From Delphinapterus leucas (lineage: Eukaryota > Chordata > Mammalia > Artiodactyla > Monodontidae), in NCBI RefSeq assembly GCF_002288925.2, contig NW_022098049.1:7579991-7643990 (forward strand): DNA of 64,000 nucleotides, read 5' to 3'. The position numbers and the translations under genes are program-made. The notes below the pieces were generated by a model that was given only the letters and a program-made list of their open reading frames with translations, ran no database searches and was not told the DNA's origin. Shown here in pieces: positions 45,290 through 56,320 of this stretch (positions are counted from its first letter, which is position 1; every line of letters starts with the position of its first letter).

Positions 45290-45910
45290 GAACTTTCAAT
45301 GGAGTGCCCATTACCACGCACGGCACACTGGGGACACTCGGAAATGCAACACAGAGACCCAAACAAACTCACTCACCCTTCTGCCTATCCATCATTCTCA
45401 CTCTCCCTAACTTCCAAACGCCAGCTCCCTTTCTCTTCGCAATACAGCTACCGCCCTAGCCCTAGACATACACCCCCCTCGCCTATTCTCTCCTCTTCAT
45501 TCTTTTCTGGTTTAACGCCTCGCCTCACCTCCCCACCATCTTTAGTCAATCCCTTCCAAGTGCCCTTGGGGTCTCTTTGCCGAGGATCAATTATTCATCT
45601 CTTCCACGGCTGGAGAGAAGGCACTTCTGCCTTTTCACTTCCTTTCCTCAAGACCTACTCTCAAGGCAGGCTAGTCCTTTTACGACTGTATGTTCCCAGC
45701 CACAGGTCCACCTGCGGCCACTGTTACACAATCATCATCCCACAACCTTCTCTCTTGAGGTCCCTGCCAACCATCTTCCGCCCCCGAGCGCCGGGACACC
45801 ATCACTTCAGTAACTGTGCCACCTACTCCACTCCAACGTCACTCTCAGCGACGTCAGGACCCACGTGGGTGACATTCAACCCCGACTCCCTCCCCACGAT
45901 GCCACACTGA
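45290..45910 (+). repeat. Unclassified pyrimidine-rich segment, possibly old LINE
   Basis: A C/T-rich stretch with a 203-codon open frame (45299-45910). The words cagtaactgtgccacctactcc and cgcgccgggacaccatcac (here cgagcgccgggacaccatc) faintly resemble an old LINE endonuclease-region repeat. The encoded Ser/Pro/Leu-rich sequence has no recognised domain. I do not call it a gene. Confidence 0.3.
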
Positions 45911-46029
45911 GCTCTATGTCCTCTCCGCCTCCGACGTGGCACTGGGGTAGACAATGTCGACTGCCTGCTCCAACACCCATTCCCCTCTTCTCCTTAGTAT
46001 CAGAAACCCAGTTTTCAGCAGGTCTTTTG

Positions 46030-46436
46030 CCACTGGGAACAAAAGACTCCATTTCCCAGTCTTTCTTGCAGCCAGCTGTAGCCAATAAGTTGTAATGTTA
46101 TGTTGGTTCTGAGAGAGAAATGACTATTTGGGGGCAGGGGGACCTCAATTTTTCCTTTCTTCTTTAGCATCTACCTCTCAGAAAGGACAGCTGGAGCTCT
46201 AGCATATATCTTGAGCCAGGAGGTGAACCTGAGGACGGAAACCATGTGCTAAAGAGGGTGGGGACAATCAAGAGAGGATGGAGTCACTGATGGCACCACA
46301 GACCTGGCATTCCCAGCCAATGTCCAGACTCCTTTGAGGTGAGAGAGAAATAAATGACCATATTTAAGCCGCTCTTTACTTGTTTTTGTTTTTCTTCCTG
46401 TAATATGCAGCTCAACCTACTCCTAACTATTACAGG
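46030..46436 (+). mobile_element. Probable old LTR-type repeat
   Basis: ccatttcccagtctttcttgc, ccagctgtagccaataagttg, aaccatgtgctaaagagggtgg, gagagaaataaatgaccatatttaagcc and ctcctaactattacagg follow a widespread old mammalian repeat that ends like MaLR/ERVL LTRs. Family not certain. Confidence 0.55.
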
Positions 46437-47262
46437 CCAGTGATCAAATAATGGCAAACAATGAAATGGCCACGTGCAGGGTCTCCAAAACAGCAATCTA
46501 TGAAGAGAGATTAAAGGCCAATGTTTCCTAAGCTTTTATCAATACAGGATACCCTACTGAATGTTCCAGGCCCCACTACCATGTGGTACATTATACTACA
46601 ACTTCAGACTTTATTCCTTTTGTCTACAATATAACCCTTTTGGAAAGTACCAAAACTATGTTAAAAAGAAAAAGTATACCTCAAAAAAATGTCTTTCAAA
46701 GAATAGCAAGTGAGGGTTCGTTTTATTCTTCACTCACTCACTCCCATATCACCACATGCTTGTCCATACAGCCAAAGTGGTCATGACAACCCTCTTCTCA
46801 GCCAAAATCTAGCAAGAGGGGATGGCCCTTGCAGGGGAAAAGACATCTCCATGATAAACCCAAATGCCGTAACGTACCCTCAGGATTTCAACTGCTGTAG
46901 GAAAAGGGCTGAACTCTGATTGGCTGAGCTGCCCCTGAGTTTCTAGGATTCCACCATGGAGTAATTCAGAGGAAGGAAAGAAGGGCTTGGACAGACTCTG
47001 TGAACCAGGACGAGCCTGCATCCTACATGGATGCTTTTTATAGCCTCTCCCCCAAATGGGAAAGGCAAGTCCATCACTCATGCCTCCACCAGAACCCACA
47101 CAGGTACTATCCTAACACCTTCACAGTTTAGTGCACTTTACCTGGAAACCAGTTAACTTCATTATGAGCATTTGAGGCCTGGGGCTCTACTGCCACCCTG
47201 TTTGTGTTACTGGTGCTAAGAGTGCCTGGAACATGGCACAAACGGTCACTGAATCAATGGAT
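46437..47262. other. Unassigned non-coding
   Basis: No gene or repeat recognised. Confidence 0.45.
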
Positions 47263-47279
47263 AAAAGTACACATAAATC

Positions 47280-47655
47280 GGACTTCCCTGGTGGCGCAGT
47301 GGTTAAGAATCCGCCTGCCAATGCAAGGGACATGGGTTCGAGCTCTGGTCTGGGAAGATCCCACATGGCACGGAGCAACTAAGCCCGTGCGCCACAACTA
47401 CTGAGCCTGTGCTCTGGAGACCGTGAGCCACAACTACTGAGCCTGCATGCCACAACTACTGAAGCCCGCGTGCCTAGAACCAGTGCTATATAGCAAGAAC
47501 CTACCGCAGTGAGAGGCCTGTGCACCGCAATGAAGACTAGCCCCCGCTCGGTGCAACTAGAAAAATCCCGCGTGCAGCAACGAAGACCCAATGCAGCCAA
47601 ATAAATAAATAAATACATTTTAAAAAAAAAGAAAAAGATTGATCCTTTAAAAAAA
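47280..47655 (+). mobile_element. Long-type CHR SINE
   Basis: Full long type with gggttcgagctctgg and tail cagccaaataaataaataaat followed by mixed A-rich sequence. Exact 17-base target-site duplication, aaaagtacacataaatc, at 47263-47279 and 47656-47672. Confidence 0.98.
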
Positions 47656-47796
47656 AAAAGTACACATAAATCAGTGAGCCAGACAGGGAGTTGTATGTCC
47701 ACTCCTGAAACCTCAGCCCACCATCATGCATACTTCACCCCTCAGTCTTCCACTGAAGGCTGCCGACCTGGGTCACCGTTGCAAAGAGATGAGCGT

Positions 47797-47828
47797 GGGA
47801 TGGGGGAAGCGGTGGGGCGGGGCGTGGG
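47797..47828 (+). other. Potential G-quadruplex
   Basis: G runs of 3, 5, 4, 4 and 3 with loops at, aagcggt, c and cgt. Confidence 0.65.
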
Positions 47829-48164
47829 TGGAGGTGAGAGCTGAGGAAGGACTGGTGAAGAAACGGTTGCTGTGTTATTAGTTACTTTTACAGAAAGAGC
47901 TAAAATCAGGAACAGGAAATGGTTTGCAAATGGGTGTGCAGAAAGCACCCACTGTTAAAGAGTTTCTATGACAGGACGAAAGGAGAAAGCACTTAAGGGT
48001 CTGATGGAATCCATGGAACAGGTGCTGTTTTTCTTAGGAGGAGCACTTTCAGTGATGTGGGGTTAGGGACACGCGAGGAGGGGCAGTGTGCCGGGCACCG
48101 GAGCAGGCATCTCACGCACCACACCGCCCCGCCATCCTCACGGCAACACGGGAGCTGGGCTCAG
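47829..48164. other. Unassigned non-coding
   Basis: No gene recognised; a MIR-like word (gtgccgggcaccggagcagg) lies near 48090. Confidence 0.4.
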
Positions 48165-48520
48165 GGCGCAGCGTTTACTCTGCACTTGACACACCATCCT
48201 AGTTAATCCTCCCAACAGCCCAGGGAGTGGGGCTGTCACTTCCTCTTAGAGATACGGCAAGTGGAAGTCAGGCTCCTTTCCCAAGGTCTTAAAACTGCAA
48301 CGTGGTCACAAGGGAAAAAAAATTTTATTTTAATCTTTTGTTAACTATGTAAGGTGACAATGCTAACCGGCCTTACTGTGGTGATCACTGTGCAATGTAC
48401 ACAAGTCTTAAATCAGTATGTTGTATATCTGAGACTAATATAATGTCATATGTCAAATATACCTCAATTAAACATAAAACTGGTATGTGACAGAGCTGAG
48501 GTTCAGCCTATGTTTGTCGA
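48165..48520 (-). mobile_element. MIR split by an L1M 3' end
   Basis: Left part to 48297: agttaatcctcccaacagccc, ctcttagagatacggcaagtgg and tttcccaaggtcttaaaactg. Right part from 48475: aactggtatgtgacagagctgagg then gttcagcctatg. Together they form one MIR on the minus strand. Confidence 0.7.
48298..48474 (+). mobile_element. L1M-type LINE 3' end inserted in MIR
   Basis: gttaactatgtaaggtgacaatg, ttactgtggtgatcactgtgc, gtatgttgtatatctgagac, atgtcaaatatacctcaatt is the L1M 3' UTR. Direct repeats taaaactg at 48290-48297 and 48475-48482 are the target-site duplication. Confidence 0.8.
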
Positions 48521-49484
48521 AATTCAAATAAGGACCAAACACTCGAAAAAAACCCTTTCTTCTCCATCTTGGAAATAAGACACTGAGTCAAACCTACTGG
48601 AGGGGGAAAGGTTAATAGAAAAAAAGATGAGCAGGTCAGAGAAGTGGGACATCGGAATTCACTGGTCTCTCCATGGCAACACAGGCTGGCTTCAGAGGAA
48701 CTGGGAAGGGAATAAACCAAGCTACTCTAAAACCTGAAAGGAGAATAAAAACCTGAGGCTTCTGCTGTGTCTGAATGGAAATTATTTTTAAAAATGAATA
48801 CCATTTATTAGGACTTAAGAGCAGTCACTCCTACAGTCAGCACGGCTGTCAGTCTTCTGAAGTGGTTTTACAATCTCACTTCCTCTGTAACAACTTAGTG
48901 TGGTTACTTGGAGAAGAAACTGCACAGAAGCCCAGCACCTCGGTGAAGACTGCTAAGACGACGCCAAGGAAGCTCGTGCAGCCAGAAAGACAGCGGCACC
49001 CTCATGTAAGTCACTGTTGCGTCAGATCATGCAGCCAGAAGCAGCCCCCAGCTGCTGCTAATTTTAAGAGAGCCATTTCTGTCCTTAAAAAAAGAAAAAG
49101 AAAGAAAGGAAGGAAAGTATGTTGAGAAAAATCCCTGGCACTCCGGGACAGACTACGCCATTAGTGACTGAGACTAACAAGTAAATGGGGAGGAAGAAGC
49201 CAGTCCTGAGGGTGATGATGCTTTGCCCCCAGGCCCTTCGTGAGCAGTGTGCCACCCTCCGTGTGGGAACCCTGAGGGAGGCCAGGACAGAGCACATATC
49301 TGCACACCCTAAGAATGGGGGGGTCACAACCTACCTTGCCCGTGGAGATAGGAGACACGTGCACCCCACTGGCAGAAGCATCAGTTGATGTACAATGTCT
49401 GGGAAGCGTTTGGCTGTGTGTCAAAAAAGCCCTAAACCCAGCAAACTGAGATCCCTTCCCAGAGGAGTCATCAGAAAGATGAGC
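48521..49484. other. Unassigned non-coding
   Basis: A GAAA-type run lies at 49089-49115. No gene recognised; frames on both strands have no protein signature. Confidence 0.45.
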
Positions 49485-49890
49485 AGAGCTGCGTGTGCAG
49501 TATAATAGTAAAAGAGTTGAAAAACCGACACCAGTAACAGGAATGTGAATAATAAGGTAGATATATCCAAATCATGGAATATTACGTAGCCACTGAGATG
49601 GAAGGTAAAATTTGTTAATGACACGAGGAAAAAAACCTTATAAGTGAAAAGAGTAGAATAAAAGGCTGCACATACAACACAGCACAATGACTACCCATAC
49701 AATGATTATTTATATGTGCTGTAATGATCTCAACTATTACCATATAATGCATAGAAAAGTAAATGTTAACACATTCCTGTCCAGTTAATACTATCAGAAT
49801 TCTCAAAATTGTGGCATGCAATTTTCTTTCTATATTTCTGTATTTTCTATATTTTTATGAGACATTACTTTTGTAATCAGAAAAGGCAAC
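49485..49890 (+). mobile_element. Old L1 3' region
   Basis: ggtagatatatccaaatcatggaatattacg, tagccactgagatggaagg, then tctgtattttctatatttttatg and acttttgtaatcagaaaagg, an old L1 end. Diverged. Confidence 0.55.
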
Positions 49891-50815
49891 ATATTTTAAT
49901 GCAGAAACCAAACTTACCACGCTTATCAAGCACTGTGATTTTACTACCAAAATACATTATCAGTGAACATATGTTACAGGCTTCTAGGATCTGCAATCAT
50001 AAGAAATAGAGAAATAAGACCTGACACCTAGTTTTAGACATTGAGAAGACCATGGCTGTATGAGGCAGAAGAGTTAAAAAGAAAATGATAACCAACTTAG
50101 TTCTAGCTTTCCACGCTACCAGAGACAAGTATCTTTCCTTTCAGGGTCGGATGATAAAACAGTGGAGAAAATCCACAGCTCATGGTCTCTAGTAGGCCAC
50201 TCTGAAGGCGGAATTTATCTATGGAAAGGAGTAAAATTATCTACCCAGTGACACCGATCAGGTCAGCAGACATCAATACCATTGCCCTAGTTTACTTCTT
50301 CAGAGACAGCATTACACTCCATCTCAGTTAAAGGCATCAGAACAATAAAACAGGTAAACAACGAACAGGTTAGCCACCTAACTCCAAAGAGAGAAAACTA
50401 GAAATCTGAGGAAACCTTTTCGTCCCATCCCTTACATACAGAACACAAGGACGCTGGCCTAGAAGACTCAAGGACCCTTTCAATTTTGAAATTCTGTTGA
50501 CTCCAAGGCATAAGTTTCGTGTCTGGCATACAAAGCCGTCTTGTCCAAAAGAGCAGCTAATTAAACCTTCCAAAGGGTAGTCAATTTCCCGCAGAAATGC
50601 ATGGATCCTATAGTGGAAGGTAGTGAAAACTCAGGCACCGCAGAGACGGATGACAGCAAAGAGGTAGCCCTGGCACGGGCAGCCCACTCTACAGCCTCAT
50701 TGTACGACGGTACTACGTGGCCTCTGCGAGTATGACTGACCTTCAAGTTCAGCTCCATGTGACCATCTGGGCTTTCACACAGATACATGGTCCGGCACCA
50801 AAGCTTCTGAAGGGC
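49891..50815. other. Unassigned non-coding
   Basis: A 75-codon minus-strand frame (50561-50788) has no known match by eye. No repeat recognised. Confidence 0.4.
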
Positions 50816-50819
50816 AAAA

Positions 50820-50975
50820 AGTAGGCAACGTGACAGAAAGACAATGAATGAATCGGAAGTTCAAGTCCCACCTTGGCCAATAGGGATGGAAACTCTGGGA
50901 CTCCAGTTTCCACATCTACAAGAAAAAGAGAGGTGAACCTCGTACATGGAGGTCCCTCTCCAGCTCTTCCACAAA
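50820..50975 (+). mobile_element. MIR-like fragment
   Basis: ggaagttcaagtcccaccttgg, ggactccagtttccacatctac and ggaggtccctctccagctc. Confidence 0.5.
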
Positions 50976-52115
50976 ATACCTCGGAGCAGTCAGAGGGCAC
51001 ATCCTAAAGCACTTACTCGAGGTACATAATCCTAATAAAGTCTCTGTTTTATCACCAAGACTCATGTATATTTTGCATTCTCCTCTCTACCTCCTCCATA
51101 TTTCCATACGCTTCTAATTTAAACATGATGGTTTAAATATAAAATGACTGTCGCTCATTTAAATGGCCTGAGTTCAAGCACTTCCCCCCCAGCCCCCGAC
51201 CCAGTCTTTGAGTAAAACTGATGCTCTCAGAAGCTACATCATGGTGTCCTGTAACATCCAGTATCTCATCCCAGCCCACCACATAAACCCCCAGAGAACG
51301 CATTCCCTAGTATGAGATGCAAGGTTCTTAGTAATCACAAAATTTTCTTCCTGTTATAATTTTCTATGCTAAGATGGAATAATGTATGTGGCAAGTGCCT
51401 CGTTCATAATAGATGGTCAAAAGATAGCAGCTACATCTGAATCGAATTGATTTGATTTTTTAATCAAATATTTCAAATGCTTTGAAAACATGCAGGAGAG
51501 CCTCCTGCACTGGGAGAGTTAAGTCACGAATCGTACTGAGGATGCTACTGCCGACACAGTTCTTCATCTCTACAGTTCCGTGCTGAGAAAAACGAGGCGT
51601 GGAGAAGACAAGAGAAGCAGCAAGTGAAACGGAACAACAATAACAAAAATTCAATGAAACAACTTATAAGGGAAGACTCAACTAGGACGGTGTGTGCAGT
51701 GGCAAATCACATAAGGACTTGAGAGAAAAATTCCTACTCAAGTTTAGCACCAAGAAGAAGTCTCTCTACAGATGAATTTTATGCCATCTGTGGTATGAAA
51801 ATGAAAATGCTGTAACTAAGCGGGACTCCTTCTTTGTCTCAGGCGCAAAGGATTATGGAGTTACTACAGTCTGCTTTAGTCAGGCGCCTGCTGCCTCTCA
51901 CCGAAGTATTAGAGTGAATCTTATCCCAAACTGCCTCATTTTAACCTTGTATTCTAATCTTTAGTCTGCCATATTCTTCAGGCTGCAGAGGGGATACCTG
52001 TCTTAAATAACTAATATAGACTGGGGGGCAAGGGACTGGATAGGGCAAAGTAAATACTGACCTTTCTAAAAACAATTCCTTTTGTGCTTGATGAGGACTC
52101 AGCTCAAAATAAATA
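50976..52115. other. Unassigned non-coding
   Basis: No exon or clear repeat; AT-leaning. Confidence 0.45.
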
Positions 52116-52117
52116 AT

Positions 52118-52410
52118 GCTATCTGGAGTCAGTTCAATAAATACTTATCAACTGCTTATTACGGCAAACCCTTATGTTAGGGACTCTGAAGAATGTACAG
52201 AACACACACTCCTTGCCAAGGTGGATTTACAACCTGGGAGGAGAGACCGGATACACATATAAATAACTAATGAAGGGCAAGATGTGATAAGGCAAAAAGA
52301 GAGATACAAAGAGCTGGGTCGTAGAGAAGTGGAGAAAGATCATTTCCAAGCCAGGGAGACTGAGAAAGTTTCAAGGCGAACACAGCACAGGTGTCAGGGC
52401 ACATCCATGG
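52118..52410 (-). mobile_element. L2 LINE fragment
   Basis: agttcaataaatacttatcaactgc, ccttatgttagggactctgaag, ccttgccaaggtggatttac, ggcaagatgtgataaggc and tttccaagccagggagac match the L2 reverse complement. Confidence 0.65.
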
Positions 52411-53032
52411 GACCAGTTCCACCCAGACTCTGTGATACCGTGGGCATTTGTGGAATCCAACTGGAAGAGAAAGACTCAGACCAGAATGGGCAACGAAAAG
52501 AAAATATCAATGCATCTGCTGCAAAGAAGAGAGCGCCCCCAAGTCATTAAAGACGACTACTGCACAGAGATGGAAGAGAGCCGATGTCTCCTGAAGCACC
52601 AGGAGCCAACTACCCTTCGTGAGGGCCTGGTAAGACCGAGGATGTTCTTCTCGCTCATGTGCTTGGAGGGCAGGTCTCCCAAGGCTGAAGCAAACAGGAG
52701 TGTGAATATTACCCTTTAGACACAAGTCAAGGATGTGGGTTGAGAAAGAAGGGTGGAAACACTTGGTGTTTTTAAATACTGTCTAGAGAAGCAAGAGGAA
52801 CATACTTTTCTTGTTCCACTTTCCAGAACACAGGAAATAAGCCTTTAAAATATAATCAACCTAAAAGACATGGGGAAAAGCAGTCCTCAATTGTCCTCGC
52901 TCTTGCAGACAACTATATGTCTTCTCGAGGCATAGATTCCTACTTGCTAGTCCCTGTACCGCTGGATAAGGAAGTGAACACATTCCAACGCCATTTGAGA
53001 CAGAGCTGAGATTCCTGCCTCATTTAAAAAGC
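52411..53032. other. Unassigned non-coding
   Basis: No gene or repeat recognised; two overlapping plus-strand frames (52284-52550, 52432-52719) have no protein signature. Confidence 0.45.
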
Positions 53033-53041
53033 CGTGTTCGA

Positions 53042-53234
53042 GGGCTTCCCTGGTGGCACAGTGGTTCAGAGTCCGCCTGCCGATGCAGGGGAGACGGGTT
53101 CATGCCCCGGTCCGGGAAGATCCCACATGCCGCGGAGTGGCTGGGCCCGTGAGCCATGGCCGCTGAGCCTGCGCGTCCACAGCCCCTGCCCCGCAACGGG
53201 AGAGGCCACAGCAGTGAGAGGCCCGCGTACCACA
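53042..53234 (+). mobile_element. Short-type CHR SINE, tail lost in assembly gap
   Basis: Full short-type body ending gcccgcgtaccaca just before the N run. The direct repeat cgtgttcga occurs before the SINE (53033-53041) and right after the gap (53335-53343). So the gap falls in the A tail. Confidence 0.96.
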
Positions 53235-53334
53235 NNNNNNNNNNNNNNNNNNNNNNNNNNNNNNNNNNNNNNNNNNNNNNNNNNNNNNNNNNNNNNNNNN
53301 NNNNNNNNNNNNNNNNNNNNNNNNNNNNNNNNNN
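53235..53334. other. Assembly gap (100 N)
   Basis: Exactly 100 N, a size often used for gaps of unknown length. Confidence 0.99.
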
Positions 53335-53439
53335 CGTGTTCGACCCCTCCTCCTTCCCTCTATCCATGGCCCTTTACTCCCCATCTCCAGCCAGAACGCT
53401 TCCCTCCTCCTCGATGTGCCCATAGCCCTTTGCAGACAC

Positions 53440-53650
53440 CGCTTGTGAACTGCTCATCACTGTATTAGAATTACGTGCACATACGTACATAAAGCACCCA
53501 GCACAATGCTGGGCCCTTAGCAGACATGTGATAAACGCTAGGTATCTCCCCTCCAGCCTGTGAGGCCCTTGAGGGCACGCTCTCACCTTTAAATCCCACA
53601 GCCTAACAAAGTTCCAGGCACGAAACCTACTTACCTGGATAAACAGCCAG
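53440..53650 (+). mobile_element. L2-like fragment with MIR-like insert
   Basis: catcactgtattagaattacgtgc then, after a MIR-like block (cataaagcacccagcacaatgc), cctgtgaggcccttgagggcac and aaagttccaggcacgaaacc. It resembles the L2 end interrupted by a MIR end. Confidence 0.45.
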
Positions 53651-55149
53651 AAACACACAGGAGCCGATGCAGGAGAGCTTCTCCCTTCTTGCCCAGGGCT
53701 CCCAGAGCTGCCCCTGATCTCCTCACAGCGCAGCACCCCTATTCCTCCAGGGGCCATCCTCCTCCTGCCCCGCCAGCTCTGTTAGACGCCAACTAACAAA
53801 GCCCTCAGGGTCAATCACCAAATAGCAGAATCCAACTTTCTGTAAAGGGCTGGGAGCTCTTAATCAGGAAGATCTGGCCGGTTTGGGCTGGGCCCTCCCA
53901 ATCCTACAGTGATCATTACTCAGCCCCACTTCACCTCGGGCTGTCTGTTAACTTCTTTTGTGCTTCCAGAAATATCAGGCTGGCTTCTCTCCTTCCAGAA
54001 TGGAAGGAGAAGGTAAGCATCAGAGACCGCCGAACAGTGAGTCGGGGAGGATGGCTGAGCGCACTTCGGGCTGTCTTGGATACAGGCAGGGACTGAAAGG
54101 ATGAATCCCACACCCAACTGGAGAGCTGGCTCCATCTGCAGAAAAGTGACTTTTTAAAAAGCTAAAAAAGTTAAAAGGCTTTTAAAGATAATCTAAGTCT
54201 GACCCCTTCGTTCTGAGGAAGAGGAAATGGAGGCACAGTGCGATGAACTGACCTGGGGAATCGCCTGGATGGAGCACAGACATCAGACAATCAAGAGCTG
54301 ACTGCACATGCGCCGGGTGACTCAGATGTGCTCAAGGAGAGTTAATTACATCCTATTTATTAACTCAACATCAATTTAGGAAGCATAATTCATAAAATCA
54401 TTTAAAATACAAGCTTCTGATTTTATGGATAACTGAATAGGGCTATGAAATTTCAGTGGAACTTACAACTTCATCTGTTTTACCCAGATGCTTAAGACTC
54501 ATGTAACAAACATTCGCACAGCCCACATTTTAACCGCTGTTTTTAAAGCACCCTTTTGAAAAATCAAAAAGCCCTTGACTAGTGGCTACTTGCTTCCTTA
54601 GCTGGTAGCAGCAGAAGGGGGGCATCTAAGCAAGAAGTAGGAGAGGCCTCCCGACATTCGGCTCTGTAACCCCGAGCTCTGCGAAGGCCAAGCAAAGGGG
54701 ACCAAAACCTATAAAACACAGGTTAACAGCTGAGACCACAAACCTCCGAGAGCCTGAGCCTCCGCTGCTGTCACTGGCAGCCCTTCTCTCAGGCCCTTCC
54801 GAGGTGGGGGTGTCTTTTCCTAACCCGGACATTCGCAGCACGCTAGGGACCAGAACTCCCCTGACACATCAGGAGTGGGGAGGGAGGGTGGGAGACCAGC
54901 AGCGTAGTGATTAACGCATGAGCTTTCAACCCTTTTCCAAAAACTCAGATGAGCTTACGGCTAGCTCTTTCTTGGGGCCACAACTAGTGGTTTCTTTTTA
55001 ACTGGGAGGAGAATTTGACATACGAGAGAACTCTTTTCTTTCAAAGTATCTGAAGGCAAACGGAATGTCTAAACGCTGGCTCAGGGAATACAGGTGTCTA
55101 GTGCTGAGGCCAACTTCAAGCCGCGCACAACGAGAAAAGGCCGGCGCGG
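53651..55149. other. Unassigned non-coding
   Basis: A small MIR-like piece on the minus strand is possible at about 54205-54265 (gttctgaggaagaggaaatgg). No exon recognised. Confidence 0.45.
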
Positions 55150-55163
55150 CACGATGGTCCCCT

Positions 55164-55601
55164 TTTCTTTTTTTTAAATAAATAAATAAATAAATTTGTT
55201 TATTTATTTATTTTTGGCTGCCTTTGGCCTTCATTGCTGCACGCGAGCTTTCTCTCGTTGCGGTGAGCAGGGGGCTACTCTTCGTTGCGGTGCGCGGGCT
55301 TCTCATTGCAGTGGCTTCTCTCATTGGGGAGCACGGGCTCTAGGCACGCGGGGTTCTCATTGCAGTGGCTTCTCTCGTTGGGGAGCACGGGCTCTAGGCG
55401 CGCGGGCTTCAGTAGCTGTGGCACGTGGGCTCCGTAGTTGTGGCTCATGGGCTCTAGAGCACAGGCTCAGTAGTTGTGGCACATGGGCTTAGCTGCTCTG
55501 CAGCAATGTGGGATCTTCCCAGACCAGGGCTCGAACCAGGGCTCAACGTGTACCCTTGCAATGGCAGGCGGATTCTTAACCACTGCACCACCAGGAAAGC
55601 C
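55164..55601 (-). mobile_element. Long-type CHR SINE with internal duplication
   Basis: The reverse complement starts with ctttcctggtggtgcagtgg and has the B-box area gagccctggttcgagccctgg, where a 13-base word is doubled. Tail is aaataaataaataaat-type (55178-55215). Target-site duplication cacgatggtcccc (55150-55162) and cacaatggtcccc (55602-55614). At about 440 bp it is the longest copy here. Confidence 0.95.
55300..55407. repeat. 54-bp tandem duplication in SINE
   Basis: Two adjacent copies starting ttctcattgcagtggcttctc, period 54 bp, with only a few differences. It explains the extra length of this SINE. Confidence 0.9.
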
Positions 55602-55764
55602 CACAATGGTCCCCCTGTGTGGATCCGGGTAAGCATGCCACGGCACCTCGTTCGGAGAAAGATACAGGTGCCATTTATCACACTGTGCTCTCCCTATGAG
55701 CACAGTGAGAGACACCTGTTCTTAATCTACGTGCTCCGTGAGCTCACACCTGCCTTGTTTGAAT

Positions 55765-55945
55765 GACCATTTGTTGATTAGCTATTGTGTTGAGCATTTC
55801 TGGGGCAAAGATGAAAGCACAGCCTCTGCTTACAGTTTCGTGGGGGGCGTCGGGGGCAATACATAAATAACTACAGAACATAAAGCAAATCGAAGTGTTA
55901 TAAACTACACTAACGACCACATCCTGATATGCCAAGTGCCCAGGA
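55765..55945 (-). mobile_element. L2 LINE 3' end fragment
   Basis: ttagctattgtgttgagcatttc, ggcaaagatgaaagcacagcc, tctgcttacagtttcgtgggg and acataaataactacagaac match the L2 reverse complement. Confidence 0.6.
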
Positions 55946-55969
55946 CAAGTTAGGGGCTACACCAATGCT

Positions 55970-56100
55970 TTTCCAGTACTGTCTCACCCACTTCTTACGA
56001 AACTGCTGTTGAGATCGATATTTTCATCCTCCTATTGCAGGTGACACAACTGAGGTTCAGAGACGTTTAAGTGACTCCAAATCATACAATTAGTAACAGT
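55970..56100 (-). mobile_element. MIR fragment
   Basis: tattgcaggtgacacaactgagg, gttcagagacgtttaagtgac on the minus strand. Confidence 0.6.
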
Positions 56101-56104
56101 AACT

Positions 56105-56320
56105 ACGGCTGTTATGCGGCACTAAGTATGCCGAAAACTTATTAACAAACCTTGTGTGAATTTCTCATTCCAACCTCACAACAACCCTCTAAGTAAAGTA
56201 CTATCGTTGACCCCAATTCACAAATAAGGAAAACAGACAGAATCTAAGTAAGGTGCCTCAGCAGAGCTGGGTCAGGGGCCCAGGGCTTTCTGACTCCGTA
56301 GGGTGTACCCGTCACCACCC
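56105..56320 (-). mobile_element. MIR SINE
   Basis: cattccaacctcacaacaaccctc, ttcacaaataaggaaaacagac and gcagagctgggtcaggggcc, on the minus strand, next to the previous MIR. Confidence 0.65.

Noticed and set aside
50561..50788. 75-codon minus-strand frame as a possible exon
   Set aside because: No recognised protein similarity by eye and no clear splice-site context; a database search would decide.
53034..53468. Open frames passing through the N run
   Set aside because: They include the unknown gap bases and SINE sequence, so they cannot be judged as coding.
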